Below, piece by piece: positions 25,484-32,888 of a DNA stretch of 46,057 bases. The position numbers and the translations under genes were made by a program. The DNA is from Flavobacteriaceae bacterium UBA6268 (GTDB taxonomy: Bacteria > Bacteroidota > Bacteroidia > Flavobacteriales > Flavobacteriaceae): the NCBI GenBank assembly GCA_002440705.1, contig DJVA01000048.1:1-46057 (forward strand), given 5' to 3'. The notes beneath the pieces are model-generated. The model did not search any database. It was not told the origin of the DNA and saw only the letters and a list, made by a program, of their open reading frames with translations. The number at the start of each line of letters is the position of its first letter. The first letter of the stretch is position 1.

Positions 25484-25508
25484 CTATAATATTTGCGTAA
25501 ATAGCTAC
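25480..25508. repeat. Inverted repeat (8 bp arms) at the head of the envelope trio
   Basis: GTAGCTAT at 25480-25487 and ATAGCTAC at 25501-25508 are perfect reverse complements with a 13-base spacer. The left arm contains the stop codon of the HAD gene. The spacer holds ATTTG, and AATATTTG at 25488-25495 is one mismatch from the Bacteroidota -7 box. It could be an operator or a short hairpin. Confidence 0.5.
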
Positions 25509-25529
25509 GTTAAACCAATAAACCCCAAC

Positions 25530-26087
25530 ATGAAAAAGAACCTGCTCTTCCCAATTTTGGGTACCTTGCTAGCCATTTCACTTTTTTCCTGTATAAAGGA
25601 TACCGATTTTGATCAAGCACACGACGTTACTGCAACTCCTGTAGTTGAACTGAATTTGATCCATTTTAATTTGGTGGCCCAGGACTTCTTTGACGAAACC
25701 ACCAACACACCAAGATTGGTCCTTACGGATACTACGGAAATCCGTTTCTTGGATGATACCGAAACTCAGGAAAGTTTGATTAGGGCGGATTTTGATTTTG
25801 TTTTTACGAATAGCATCCCCAGAAGTTTCCAAACCGATTTTACATTTCTGACTGTAGATAATGAGGAAACCTACGCTACAACCACCTCAGTCATGGAGGG
25901 CAGTCCAGATGCAGCTGTTGTAACCGAGTTTACGGAAGTTGTTGAAGGAGCTACCATTCTTCAGCTTACCCAAGCCGATAAAGTTGTGGTTACCGTTACC
26001 ATACCATCGTCTGATGAAAGCCTACAAGGAAGTTTGAATCTTAAGTCGAAAACCACCTATTACCTCGAAGTAAAGGAAAGAAATTGA
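25530..26087 (+). CDS. Lipoprotein of unknown function
   Basis: A 185-residue putative lipoprotein. The frame is open further upstream, but the start at 25530 gives a proper signal (MKKNLLF, then lipobox LFSC). The mature part is rich in Thr, Asp and Glu with beta-strand character, and I see no known domain. It lies 4 bases before the DUF5723 gene, so both should be one transcript with the secreted protein that follows. It may be a periplasmic or surface partner of that outer-membrane protein. Confidence 0.75.
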   Translation: MKKNLLFPILGTLLAISLFSCIKDTDFDQAHDVTATPVVELNLIHFNLVAQDFFDETTNTPRLVLTDTTEIRFLDDTETQESLIRADFDFVFTNSIPRSFQTDFTFLTVDNEETYATTTSVMEGSPDAAVVTEFTEVVEGATILQLTQADKVVVTVTIPSSDESLQGSLNLKSKTTYYLEVKERN

Positions 26088-26091
26088 TACT

Positions 26092-27501
26092 ATGAGAGTT
26101 GTACTTTTTCTTTTTGTTGCCTTAGGGCTCCATTTCGTTGCTTTGGCACAAAACAAGCAGGTTCTTTACGGTTTTGAAGAGGTTCCACAATCTTTATTGT
26201 TGAACCCCGGCAGCAAAGTCCCACAACGCATGCATTTTGGTATTCCTTTTCTATCACAAATCCATATTAATGGGGGGGCATCAGGGTTGAGTGTTTATGA
26301 TATTTTTGGAAATACTGGTGAAGACATCAATGCTAAAATTGAGCGGAAAATATTTGAAATGAAACCAACCGACTTCTTTACGGCTACGCAACAATTGGAA
26401 GTGGTTAATTTTGGCTGGCGCAGTAAAAGCGATTTCTATTTCTCCGGGGGAATGTACCAAGAATTTGACTTTATTAGTTATTTCCCTAAAGACCTGGCAA
26501 TTTTGGCTTGGAAAGGAAATGCCGATTACTTGGATTATGAGTTTGATCTTGGTGAATTGAGTACCACTGGCGATTTGATGACGGTATTTCATTTTGGGGC
26601 CAACAAACAGATCGCAGATAAATTAACGGTTGGACTCAGGGCAAAAATCTATTCTAGCATGCTTAGCTATCGAAGTACCAATAATAGTGGAACTTTTGTG
26701 ACACGATTGGGAACTGCCGACAGTGAAAACATTTATGAGCACGAAGTGCGAAACGCTTCGGTTACAGTGGAAACCTCCGGGATTGCTTCTTTGAGCGATA
26801 ATTTTTCAGCAGGAACCCTCATTGGTCGCGCCTTCTTTGGGGGAAATTTGGGAGTTGGAATGGATGTAGGTGCAACCTACGACATCACCCCCAACTGGAT
26901 TGCGAGTGCAAGCATTTTGGATATTGGAGCCATCTTCCATTCCAAAGATGTGGAAACGTATCGGGCTTCTGGGGATTATATCCTAGATGGAATCGAACTT
27001 ATTTTTCCGCCTTTGGCTAATGGGGAAAATACCTTTCCTTACTATGACGATTTGGAAGACGAATTGGAGCGGGAAATCCCCATTGATACTTTATACAATT
27101 CTTACACGCAAATGCGTCCGTTAAAAATAAATACCAGTTTGAAATACCAGTTTGGTAAAACCATTGGCGGAAGTCAGGAATGTGATTGTATGAATAAGGG
27201 AGGAGGCGTAGAGAAACAACAATCCATTGGACTTCAATATTATTCCATTTTCAGGCCAAAAGGACCCCAAATGGCAGGTACCTTGTTTTATTATCGCAAA
27301 CTATTTAAATACCTTGCAGCGAAAGTTACCTACACCGCCGATGCCTATTCCTATTCAAATTTTGGACTTGGTTTGGTAGGTGATTTTGGAAAATTCAATT
27401 TTTATGTAGCGGCCGACAATCTTCAGCATTATGGAAATCTGGCAAAGTCAAAAAGCGTATCTTTGCAACTAGGTCTCAACATAAAATTTTACGAGGAATG
27501 A
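26092..27501 (+). CDS. DUF5723 family outer-membrane beta-barrel-like protein
   Basis: A 469-residue exported protein with a signal peptide ending near ALAQ. The body is a succession of amphipathic beta strands, contains GVGMDVGATYDITPNW and ends in an aromatic-rich strand with Phe (LQLGLNIKFYEE), like an outer-membrane barrel. It resembles DUF5723 proteins of Bacteroidota, whose role is not known. A CDC motif near residue 365 (SQECDCMNKGG) is unusual inside a barrel. Its stop overlaps the next start (ATGA, 4 bases). Confidence 0.75.
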   Translation: MRVVLFLFVALGLHFVALAQNKQVLYGFEEVPQSLLLNPGSKVPQRMHFGIPFLSQIHINGGASGLSVYDIFGNTGEDINAKIERKIFEMKPTDFFTATQQLEVVNFGWRSKSDFYFSGGMYQEFDFISYFPKDLAILAWKGNADYLDYEFDLGELSTTGDLMTVFHFGANKQIADKLTVGLRAKIYSSMLSYRSTNNSGTFVTRLGTADSENIYEHEVRNASVTVETSGIASLSDNFSAGTLIGRAFFGGNLGVGMDVGATYDITPNWIASASILDIGAIFHSKDVETYRASGDYILDGIELIFPPLANGENTFPYYDDLEDELEREIPIDTLYNSYTQMRPLKINTSLKYQFGKTIGGSQECDCMNKGGGVEKQQSIGLQYYSIFRPKGPQMAGTLFYYRKLFKYLAAKVTYTADAYSYSNFGLGLVGDFGKFNFYVAADNLQHYGNLAKSKSVSLQLGLNIKFYEE

Positions 27502-28280
27502 GCAAAATATTGATTGCCCTTGCGTTCTTTCTTTCCTTAACAACTATCGGCTTTTCCCAAGGGGAAGTTTTGAATGATTACAGCTTTATTGTAGTGTCCA
27601 AGCGGTATAACTTTCAATTTCAGGAAGATCAATATCAGCTAAATTCCCTACTGAAATTTCTTTTCAACAAAAATGGGTTCCATGCTTTTTTTGAAAACGA
27701 ACTACCCAACGTAAGTCGTTGCGATGGGTTATGGGCAGAGGTTACGGGAGATCCTGGATTTATTTGGACCAAAGTGATCATAACTATTAAGGATTGCTAT
27801 GGCAACGAACTGTTCCACAGTTTGGAAGGAAGAAGCAAGCTAAAAGATTATGGCAAGGCCTATACTGAGTCCTTGCGAATTGCCTTCGAGTCTTTTGAAG
27901 CACTTCGTATTCAGCAAAAAGAAATGCGTATCCTAACTGATTATGCTGCCAATGAAGTTGCAATTACCAATCCATCGATAACAGATAAAAAGGAAGAACC
28001 TGAAAATTCCAATGTTTTGAAGCTCCCTCCGGGTAAGTATACTAGTTTCAAAATGGGAGCACACGCTTACTTGCTCCAAAAAACCCAAGAAGGGTATAGC
28101 ATGTACGAGGAAACTACCCAAACGGATGATGGTTTGATGTATGTAGGAAAGCTCTTTGTTGTGGATGAGGTTATTTATTATGAAGATGGGTCACATAAAC
28201 GCTTCATTGCTTCTTTTTCGAATTCGGGCGATTTGAGTATCCAAAAGGAAGTGGAAGAGTATTATGTAAAGGTACACTAG
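27498..28280 (+). CDS. Secreted protein of unknown function
   Basis: A 260-residue protein with an N-terminal signal peptide (about residues 1-20, ending FSQ). I do not recognise a named domain. About residues 25-140 resemble conserved flavobacterial proteins with a fold around TIKDCYGNELFHSLEGRSKLKDYGKAY. The C-terminal part looks like beta strands. It overlaps the DUF5723 gene by 4 bases and converges with rarA, sharing CTAG for both stops. Confidence 0.65.
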   Translation: MSKILIALAFFLSLTTIGFSQGEVLNDYSFIVVSKRYNFQFQEDQYQLNSLLKFLFNKNGFHAFFENELPNVSRCDGLWAEVTGDPGFIWTKVIITIKDCYGNELFHSLEGRSKLKDYGKAYTESLRIAFESFEALRIQQKEMRILTDYAANEVAITNPSITDKKEEPENSNVLKLPPGKYTSFKMGAHAYLLQKTQEGYSMYEETTQTDDGLMYVGKLFVVDEVIYYEDGSHKRFIASFSNSGDLSIQKEVEEYYVKVH

Positions 28281-29554
28281 AAGTCGTATTTTTCCTCCCA
28301 CAGTTTTTTTAAATAAGTCCTCAGGGAATGTTCTTTTGCATTGTTGCCAGGGCGATATAAAGTTGTTCCGCTAATCGCTTCGGGCAAAAATTCGTGCGTT
28401 ACAAAATTTCCCTCGAAATCATGCGCATATTGGTATTCGGCTCCATAGCCTAATTCCTTCATGAGTTTTGTTGGAGCATTTCTAATGGACAAAGGAACGG
28501 GTAAGTCCCCAGTTTGTTTAACAAGTTTCTGAGCTTCCTTTAACGCTTTATAGGAGGCATTGCTCTTTGCCGAAGTAGCGAGGTATACTGCACACTCACT
28601 TAAAACAATGCTAGCTTCTGGGTATCCAATGGTATGTACCGCCTGAAATGCTGCATTAGCCAATACCAAAGCAGTAGGATTGGCGAGACCAATGTCTTCA
28701 GAAGCAGAAATAACCATACGTCGTGCAATAAATTTTACATCCTCGCCACCCTCAATCATTCGTGCCAACCAATATACCGCAGCGTTGGGATCGCTACCAC
28801 GTATCGATTTAATAAAGGCTGAAATAATATCATAGTGTTGCTCTCCTGTTTTATCATAAAGTACCGTGTTTTTTTGAACTTTCTTCTGTACCGCTTCATT
28901 GGTGATGACCACGGTGTCGTTTTCTTCAGAGAGGACAACCAATTCTAGAATATTGAGCAATTTTCGGGCATCACCCCCGGAAAGCCTAATGAGTGCTTCA
29001 GACTCCTTCAGTTCAATTTTCTTTTTGGAAAGCTGTTCGTCGTTGGTGATAGCCCTATCCAACAACGTTTCCAAATCGTTTTTGCTAAAAGGGTTCAGTA
29101 CATACACTTGGCAACGGGACAAAAGTGCAGGAATGACTTCAAAACTTGGGTTTTCGGTAGTGGCTCCAATTAGTGTAATCCAGCCTTTTTCAACGGCACC
29201 GAGCAATGAATCCTGTTGGGATTTACTGAATCGATGGATTTCGTCGATGAAAAGTATGGGGTTTTGCGTGGCGAATAAAGTGTTATTCTTTTTAGCCTTT
29301 TCTATAACTTCCCTTACGGCAGCGACCCCGCTTTCCACTGCGCTTAAAGTATAAAAAGGTCTTCCTGAGGTTTTGGCAATAATATGGGCCAAAGTGGTTT
29401 TTCCCGTTCCTGGAGGCCCCCAAAAAATCATGGAGGATATCATCCCCGATTTGATTTGTATCGTAATGGCACCCTTTGGGCCAATTAAATGCTGTTGGCT
29501 TAAATAACCTTCGAGGGTGTTTGGGCGAATTCTTTCTGCCAAGGGAACATTCAT
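28277..29554 (-). CDS. rarA: Replication-associated recombination protein RarA
   Basis: An AAA+ ATPase (425 residues) related to clamp loaders that acts at stalled replication forks. Walker A is GPPGTGKT at residues 46-53 and Walker B is LFIDEIHRF near 103. Then come GATTENPSFEV (sensor 1) and the C-terminal tetramerisation part with IRGSDPNAAVYWLARM. The gene order with rhomboid and rlmB is usual for chromosomal housekeeping DNA. It is divergent from the rhomboid gene. Confidence 0.95.
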   Translation of the reverse strand: MNVPLAERIRPNTLEGYLSQQHLIGPKGAITIQIKSGMISSMIFWGPPGTGKTTLAHIIAKTSGRPFYTLSAVESGVAAVREVIEKAKKNNTLFATQNPILFIDEIHRFSKSQQDSLLGAVEKGWITLIGATTENPSFEVIPALLSRCQVYVLNPFSKNDLETLLDRAITNDEQLSKKKIELKESEALIRLSGGDARKLLNILELVVLSEENDTVVITNEAVQKKVQKNTVLYDKTGEQHYDIISAFIKSIRGSDPNAAVYWLARMIEGGEDVKFIARRMVISASEDIGLANPTALVLANAAFQAVHTIGYPEASIVLSECAVYLATSAKSNASYKALKEAQKLVKQTGDLPVPLSIRNAPTKLMKELGYGAEYQYAHDFEGNFVTHEFLPEAISGTTLYRPGNNAKEHSLRTYLKKLWEEKYDF

Positions 29555-29643
29555 GCTATAAATTTACGATATTAATGGGTGCCTAAGTACTGCCATAATA
29601 GCATAAATTGTACTTAGGATTGCTTTTTGATAGCTTGGTTGGT

Positions 29644-30399
29644 ATGAATCAAAAAAATAAACTGGAATTTACCCCTGATGTGGTTTTGGTGCCCCTGTTC
29701 TTGGTACTGTCCCTTTGGGTGGTGTTTTGGTGGGAAACACGTTTTGGTTTTAGGGCTACCCATTTTGGAATTTATCCCAGAACAGGAGTGGGTTTGAAGG
29801 GAATTTTATTTGGCCCCTTTGTTCATGGAAGCCTAGAGCATTTGTTTAACAACTCCATCCCTCTTTTTGTGCTCACCACGGCTGTATTTTACTTTTATCG
29901 GGCCATTCGATGGAAAATACTTTTCTTTGGTGTCATATTAACGGGATTGGGTACTTGGCTTTTTGCAAGACCGGCGTGGCACATTGGAGCTAGTGGATTG
30001 GTGTATGTTTTGGTTTCCTTTTTGTTTTTCAAAGGAATTTTTTCAAAGCAATTTCAGTTAACTGCACTTTCCTTATTGGTGGTATTTCTGTATGGGGGGA
30101 TGCTTTGGTACCTATTTCCAATTGACCCAAGGATTTCTTGGGAAGGACATGTTTCAGGTTTTTTTGTGGGATTGGTATTCGCACTATTCTTCAGAAAAAA
30201 TCCAGTCGAGAACAAAAAGTATGAATGGGAAAAACCTTCTTTTCAGCCTGAGAACGACCCTTTCATGAAACATTTTGACGATGATGGAAATTTTATTGAA
30301 CTACCAAAGCCTTCTGAAGTAGTTCCTTCCACTAATCCTCCAACTTCGGTGAGGGTGGTTTATGAATACAAGCCCAGGACTAAGAACGAAGAAGAATAG
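29644..30399 (+). CDS. Rhomboid family intramembrane serine protease
   Basis: A 251-residue membrane protease that cleaves transmembrane helices. The catalytic dyad is Ser 117 in HIGASG and His 169 in WEGHVSGFFVG; HGSLEHLFNNS (Asn 70) supplies the oxyanion side. About six transmembrane segments are followed by a hydrophilic C-terminal tail of about 65 residues. I chose ATG at 29644; the frame also extends to a TTG at 29608. It converges end-to-end with rlmB. Confidence 0.9.
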   Translation: MNQKNKLEFTPDVVLVPLFLVLSLWVVFWWETRFGFRATHFGIYPRTGVGLKGILFGPFVHGSLEHLFNNSIPLFVLTTAVFYFYRAIRWKILFFGVILTGLGTWLFARPAWHIGASGLVYVLVSFLFFKGIFSKQFQLTALSLLVVFLYGGMLWYLFPIDPRISWEGHVSGFFVGLVFALFFRKNPVENKKYEWEKPSFQPENDPFMKHFDDDGNFIELPKPSEVVPSTNPPTSVRVVYEYKPRTKNEEE

Positions 30400-31140
30400 T
30401 TAAACCAGGGTTCGTTGTCTTACTATTTCGTAGAGCATCGCACCACAGGCTACCGATACATTCAGGGAGTTTATTTTTCCACATAATGGGAGGGATGCTT
30501 GATCATCCAATAGGGCCAATACCGATTTTGAGATGCCTTTCCCTTCCGACCCCATAACAAGGGCCAAAGGACCTTCCAGACTGGTCTGATAGATTGTTTT
30601 TGAAGCTTTTTCAGTGGCTCCAATTACATTGACTCCTGAACTTTGGAGGTAAAATATGGCATCCTTAATATGATCTACTTTACAAATAGGGATGCTAAAA
30701 ATAGCACCAGCAGAAGCTTTTACTGTATCACCACTTACAGGAGCTCCTCCTTTTTTTTGAATAATCAAGGCATGGACACCAGTACATTCGGCAGTCCTTA
30801 TGATTGCCCCAAAATTTCGAACATCACTAATTTGATCTAAGATTAAAAATAAAGGTGTTTGAACGGTTTGAAGAATAGCTTCAACTACGTTCTCTAGAGA
30901 AGGAAAGGAAATTGGTGAAGCGATTGCAACTACACCTTGATGGTTTGAGCGTGTAAGCTTGTCCAATTTTTCTTGTGGGACTATGTTGATGGTTACGCCC
31001 AAGGCTTCTGCCTTTTTAAGAATAGTCTCGCCTTTTTGTTTTTCAAACCCTTTTTGTAGGTATATTTTGTCTATTTGCTGATCGGAATTTAACGCTTCAA
31101 GAACAGGGTAAACACCAAATATATAAGATGATCTATCCAT
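30400..31140 (-). CDS. rlmB: 23S rRNA (guanosine-2'-O-)-methyltransferase RlmB (TrmH family)
   Basis: A SPOUT-class RNA methyltransferase of 246 residues. The N-terminal substrate-binding part is IFGVYPVLEAL with NHQGVVAIASP. The catalytic SPOUT domain has the three family motifs: DVRNFGAIIRTAECTGV, LVMGSEGKGIS and LPLCGKINSLNVSVACGA. It modifies 23S rRNA (G2251 in E. coli) or a related site. Its start follows the terminator of the secreted-protein gene upstream. Confidence 0.93.
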   Translation of the reverse strand: MDRSSYIFGVYPVLEALNSDQQIDKIYLQKGFEKQKGETILKKAEALGVTINIVPQEKLDKLTRSNHQGVVAIASPISFPSLENVVEAILQTVQTPLFLILDQISDVRNFGAIIRTAECTGVHALIIQKKGGAPVSGDTVKASAGAIFSIPICKVDHIKDAIFYLQSSGVNVIGATEKASKTIYQTSLEGPLALVMGSEGKGISKSVLALLDDQASLPLCGKINSLNVSVACGAMLYEIVRQRTLV

Positions 31141-31158
31141 AGATTTTGTTGTAAAAAA

Positions 31159-31183
31159 AGAGGCTGTCGTTTGGACAGCCTCT
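31159..31183 (-). terminator. Rho-independent terminator after the T9SS secreted-protein gene
   Basis: A 10-bp stem (31159-31168 with 31174-31183, core AGGCTGTC and GACAGCCT, loop of five bases) is followed on the minus strand by a run of seven T. It lies between the stop of the 31206 gene and the rlmB start. Confidence 0.85.
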
Positions 31184-31205
31184 CTCTATAAGAAGTGGGA
31201 TCTAA

Positions 31206-32141
31206 TTATTTAACAACTTTTACAGTTCCTTCAGATCCATTAACGTTTACTTTAACAAAGTAAGCTCCGCTTGCCATTTGAGACATGTCAACTTGAGAAG
31301 TCAAAGCGTTTACCTTAGCGCTGTAAACTTGTTGTCCAAGAACGTTGTAGATGGCTACAGAGGTGATGTTCTCGTTAGCTTTCAAGTTAAGGATGTTGTT
31401 TACAGGGTTAGGGAATGCAGAGAATCCTTTTTGAGCGAAATCATTCACACCAACAAAAGGCCCATCTTGATAGGTAACATCGTCGATGTAATACTCATTG
31501 TTAGCAGAGATGGAATAGAAATCGATACCACCAAGGCTAGTTCCAGGAGTACCAGCAGCATCGGCAAAAGGAGTGCCAGCAGAAACTACTTCAACACCAT
31601 CAACCCACATTTCCCAGGTAGCAAGGCTGATACCACTAGTAATGTCTACTCCGGTAACAACTTCGAACCACTGACCTTCTGGATAAGTAAAGTATACCCA
31701 ATCTGCAGCATCTCCAGAGCTGTAATCGATGTATCCAGATCCAGGTTCGTCACCACCTTCGTTGAAGTAGATGTTTCCAACAACCCACTCTCCAGAACCA
31801 ATTGGCACGGTTCCTTGCCAGTTGTAGTATCCTTCTTTACCAGCAGGGATGTACATGTAGAATGACAACCACCAGGTTCCGAAGATTTTATTTCCAGTAT
31901 CCAAAACAGCATCAATGGTAGTACTACCATCAACAAAACCTGACTTGGATCCGCTGTGAGCTTGAGCGTTAGAAGAAAGCATGGCATCAGCAGCAGTACC
32001 ACTCCAAGAAGTCCAGTGGTCTTGAAGAATTGAAGTACCTACAGTGTAGCTTTCCATGTCGTCATTGATCTCAACAGTTTGAGCAAAAATGCCAGAAAAG
32101 CTAAGTGCTAGAATGGCAAACAATAGATAATTTTTTTTCAT
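31206..32141 (-). CDS. Secreted protein with T9SS type A sorting domain, function unknown
   Basis: A 311-residue exported protein. I chose ATG 32141 (MKKNYLLFAIL) because it gives a clean signal peptide ending FAQ; the frame extends back to 32174. Mature residues are rich in Trp, Tyr and Gly and look like a jelly-roll sugar- or surface-binding module (DDMESYTVG, HWTSWSG, WWLSFYMYIPAG, IDFYSISANNEYYIDDVTY), but I cannot name the domain with confidence. The last 75 residues (FSAFPNPVNNILNLKA to the end, VKVVK) are a T9SS sorting domain. Codons look strongly selected (many GGT, GCT, ACT and TCT), as in abundant proteins. It has its own promoter-like site and terminator, separate from the neighbouring SusCD locus. 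Confidence 0.82.
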   Translation of the reverse strand: MKKNYLLFAILALSFSGIFAQTVEINDDMESYTVGTSILQDHWTSWSGTAADAMLSSNAQAHSGSKSGFVDGSTTIDAVLDTGNKIFGTWWLSFYMYIPAGKEGYYNWQGTVPIGSGEWVVGNIYFNEGGDEPGSGYIDYSSGDAADWVYFTYPEGQWFEVVTGVDITSGISLATWEMWVDGVEVVSAGTPFADAAGTPGTSLGGIDFYSISANNEYYIDDVTYQDGPFVGVNDFAQKGFSAFPNPVNNILNLKANENITSVAIYNVLGQQVYSAKVNALTSQVDMSQMASGAYFVKVNVNGSEGTVKVVK

Positions 32142-32171
32142 AGTAACAATAAATTTAAAGTTTAATACTTC

Positions 32172-32179
32172 CAAATGTA
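32172..32179 (-). promoter_or_regulatory. -7 element for the T9SS secreted-protein gene
   Basis: On the minus strand this reads TACATTTG, a perfect TAnnTTTG match, 30 bases before the chosen start. The -33 region is T-rich without a well-placed TTG. The next TTG upstream is about 31 bases away, longer than usual. Confidence 0.4.
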
Positions 32180-32232
32180 CAAATTTTTAAATAAAAAAAA
32201 TCGGAAAAGACAATTTTTTTTGGGTTTAACAA

Positions 32233-32256
32233 AAAACGGGCCTGCAGGCCCGTTTT
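32233..32256 (-). terminator. Rho-independent terminator of the first SusCD locus
   Basis: A perfect 24-base palindrome with a GC-rich core (CGGGCCTG / CAGGCCCG) flanked by A and T runs. On the minus strand it is followed by T's. It lies 24 bases after the stop of the lipoprotein gene at 32281. Confidence 0.9.
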
Positions 32257-32280
32257 GTTGTCTGTTAAAAGAGTATTCGA

Positions 32281-32868
32281 TTAGTTATTGACAAAAATGA
32301 TTTTGTACAAAAACCTGGAATCAAAATAAGTTCCACCAGTTACAGAGGCACCAAGGTTTTCGTTGGTGTAAACCCTACCGTCGTTCATCTCTACCTCAAA
32401 TCGTAAGGCAATGAAGGTGGGGATAGGTATGGTTGCATCAGGAAACAAAGCCACAACGTCCGATGTTGGAATCTCAATGGTTTTTCTTGGAAGCACATTG
32501 GAACCTATTTCAAAATCGGCTGGGAGGTAAGTAGCAACTACTCTTTCGGGTAATTCACTACCACCAGAACCAGTTAATGGTTCCGTCAAGTCTTGATCTG
32601 CATACAATCTTATGTTAGCGCGAACCTCTTTGAAATCGGGGTACTCACTTCCATTTCCTTCTTGTACTTCAACAGTCAGTGTAATGATGTTAGTGCCTTC
32701 GTTGTTGTTATACAAGTCTTCTGGTGCTTCAATGGTTCGCAAAACAACGCCACTTTCACTATCAACGTTGTCAAATACTTGATCAATGAGCAAATCCGAC
32801 TTACTGCAACCAGACAGGGTCAGTGCAGCGAGGAATGCGTAGATGGATGATTTTATGATTTTTTTCAT
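32281..32868 (-). CDS. Lipoprotein of the first SusCD locus, function unknown
   Basis: A 195-residue lipoprotein with lipobox LSGC near residue 21. The mature part has beta-strand character (EVQEGNGSEYPDFKEVRANIRLY; LRFEVEMNDGRVYTNE), like small surface lipoproteins that follow SusD. No enzyme motif is seen. It begins 20 bases after the susD stop and ends at a strong terminator, so it is the last gene of the locus. Confidence 0.75.
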   Translation of the reverse strand: MKKIIKSSIYAFLAALTLSGCSKSDLLIDQVFDNVDSESGVVLRTIEAPEDLYNNNEGTNIITLTVEVQEGNGSEYPDFKEVRANIRLYADQDLTEPLTGSGGSELPERVVATYLPADFEIGSNVLPRKTIEIPTSDVVALFPDATIPIPTFIALRFEVEMNDGRVYTNENLGASVTGGTYFDSRFLYKIIFVNN

Positions 32869-32888
32869 TACGATGATTTTAAGTGTTA

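Noticed and set aside
25344..25529. N-terminal extension of the lipoprotein gene
   Set aside because: It overlaps the HAD gene in another frame. The ATG at 25530 gives a proper lipoprotein signal.
28899..29354. 151-codon Ser-rich open frame on the plus strand
   Set aside because: It is antisense to rarA; the Ser-rich composition comes from the opposite strand's codons.
31278..31865. 195-codon open frame on the plus strand
   Set aside because: It lies wholly antisense to the T9SS secreted-protein gene and has no export signal or family pattern. It is a by-product of that gene's codon use.
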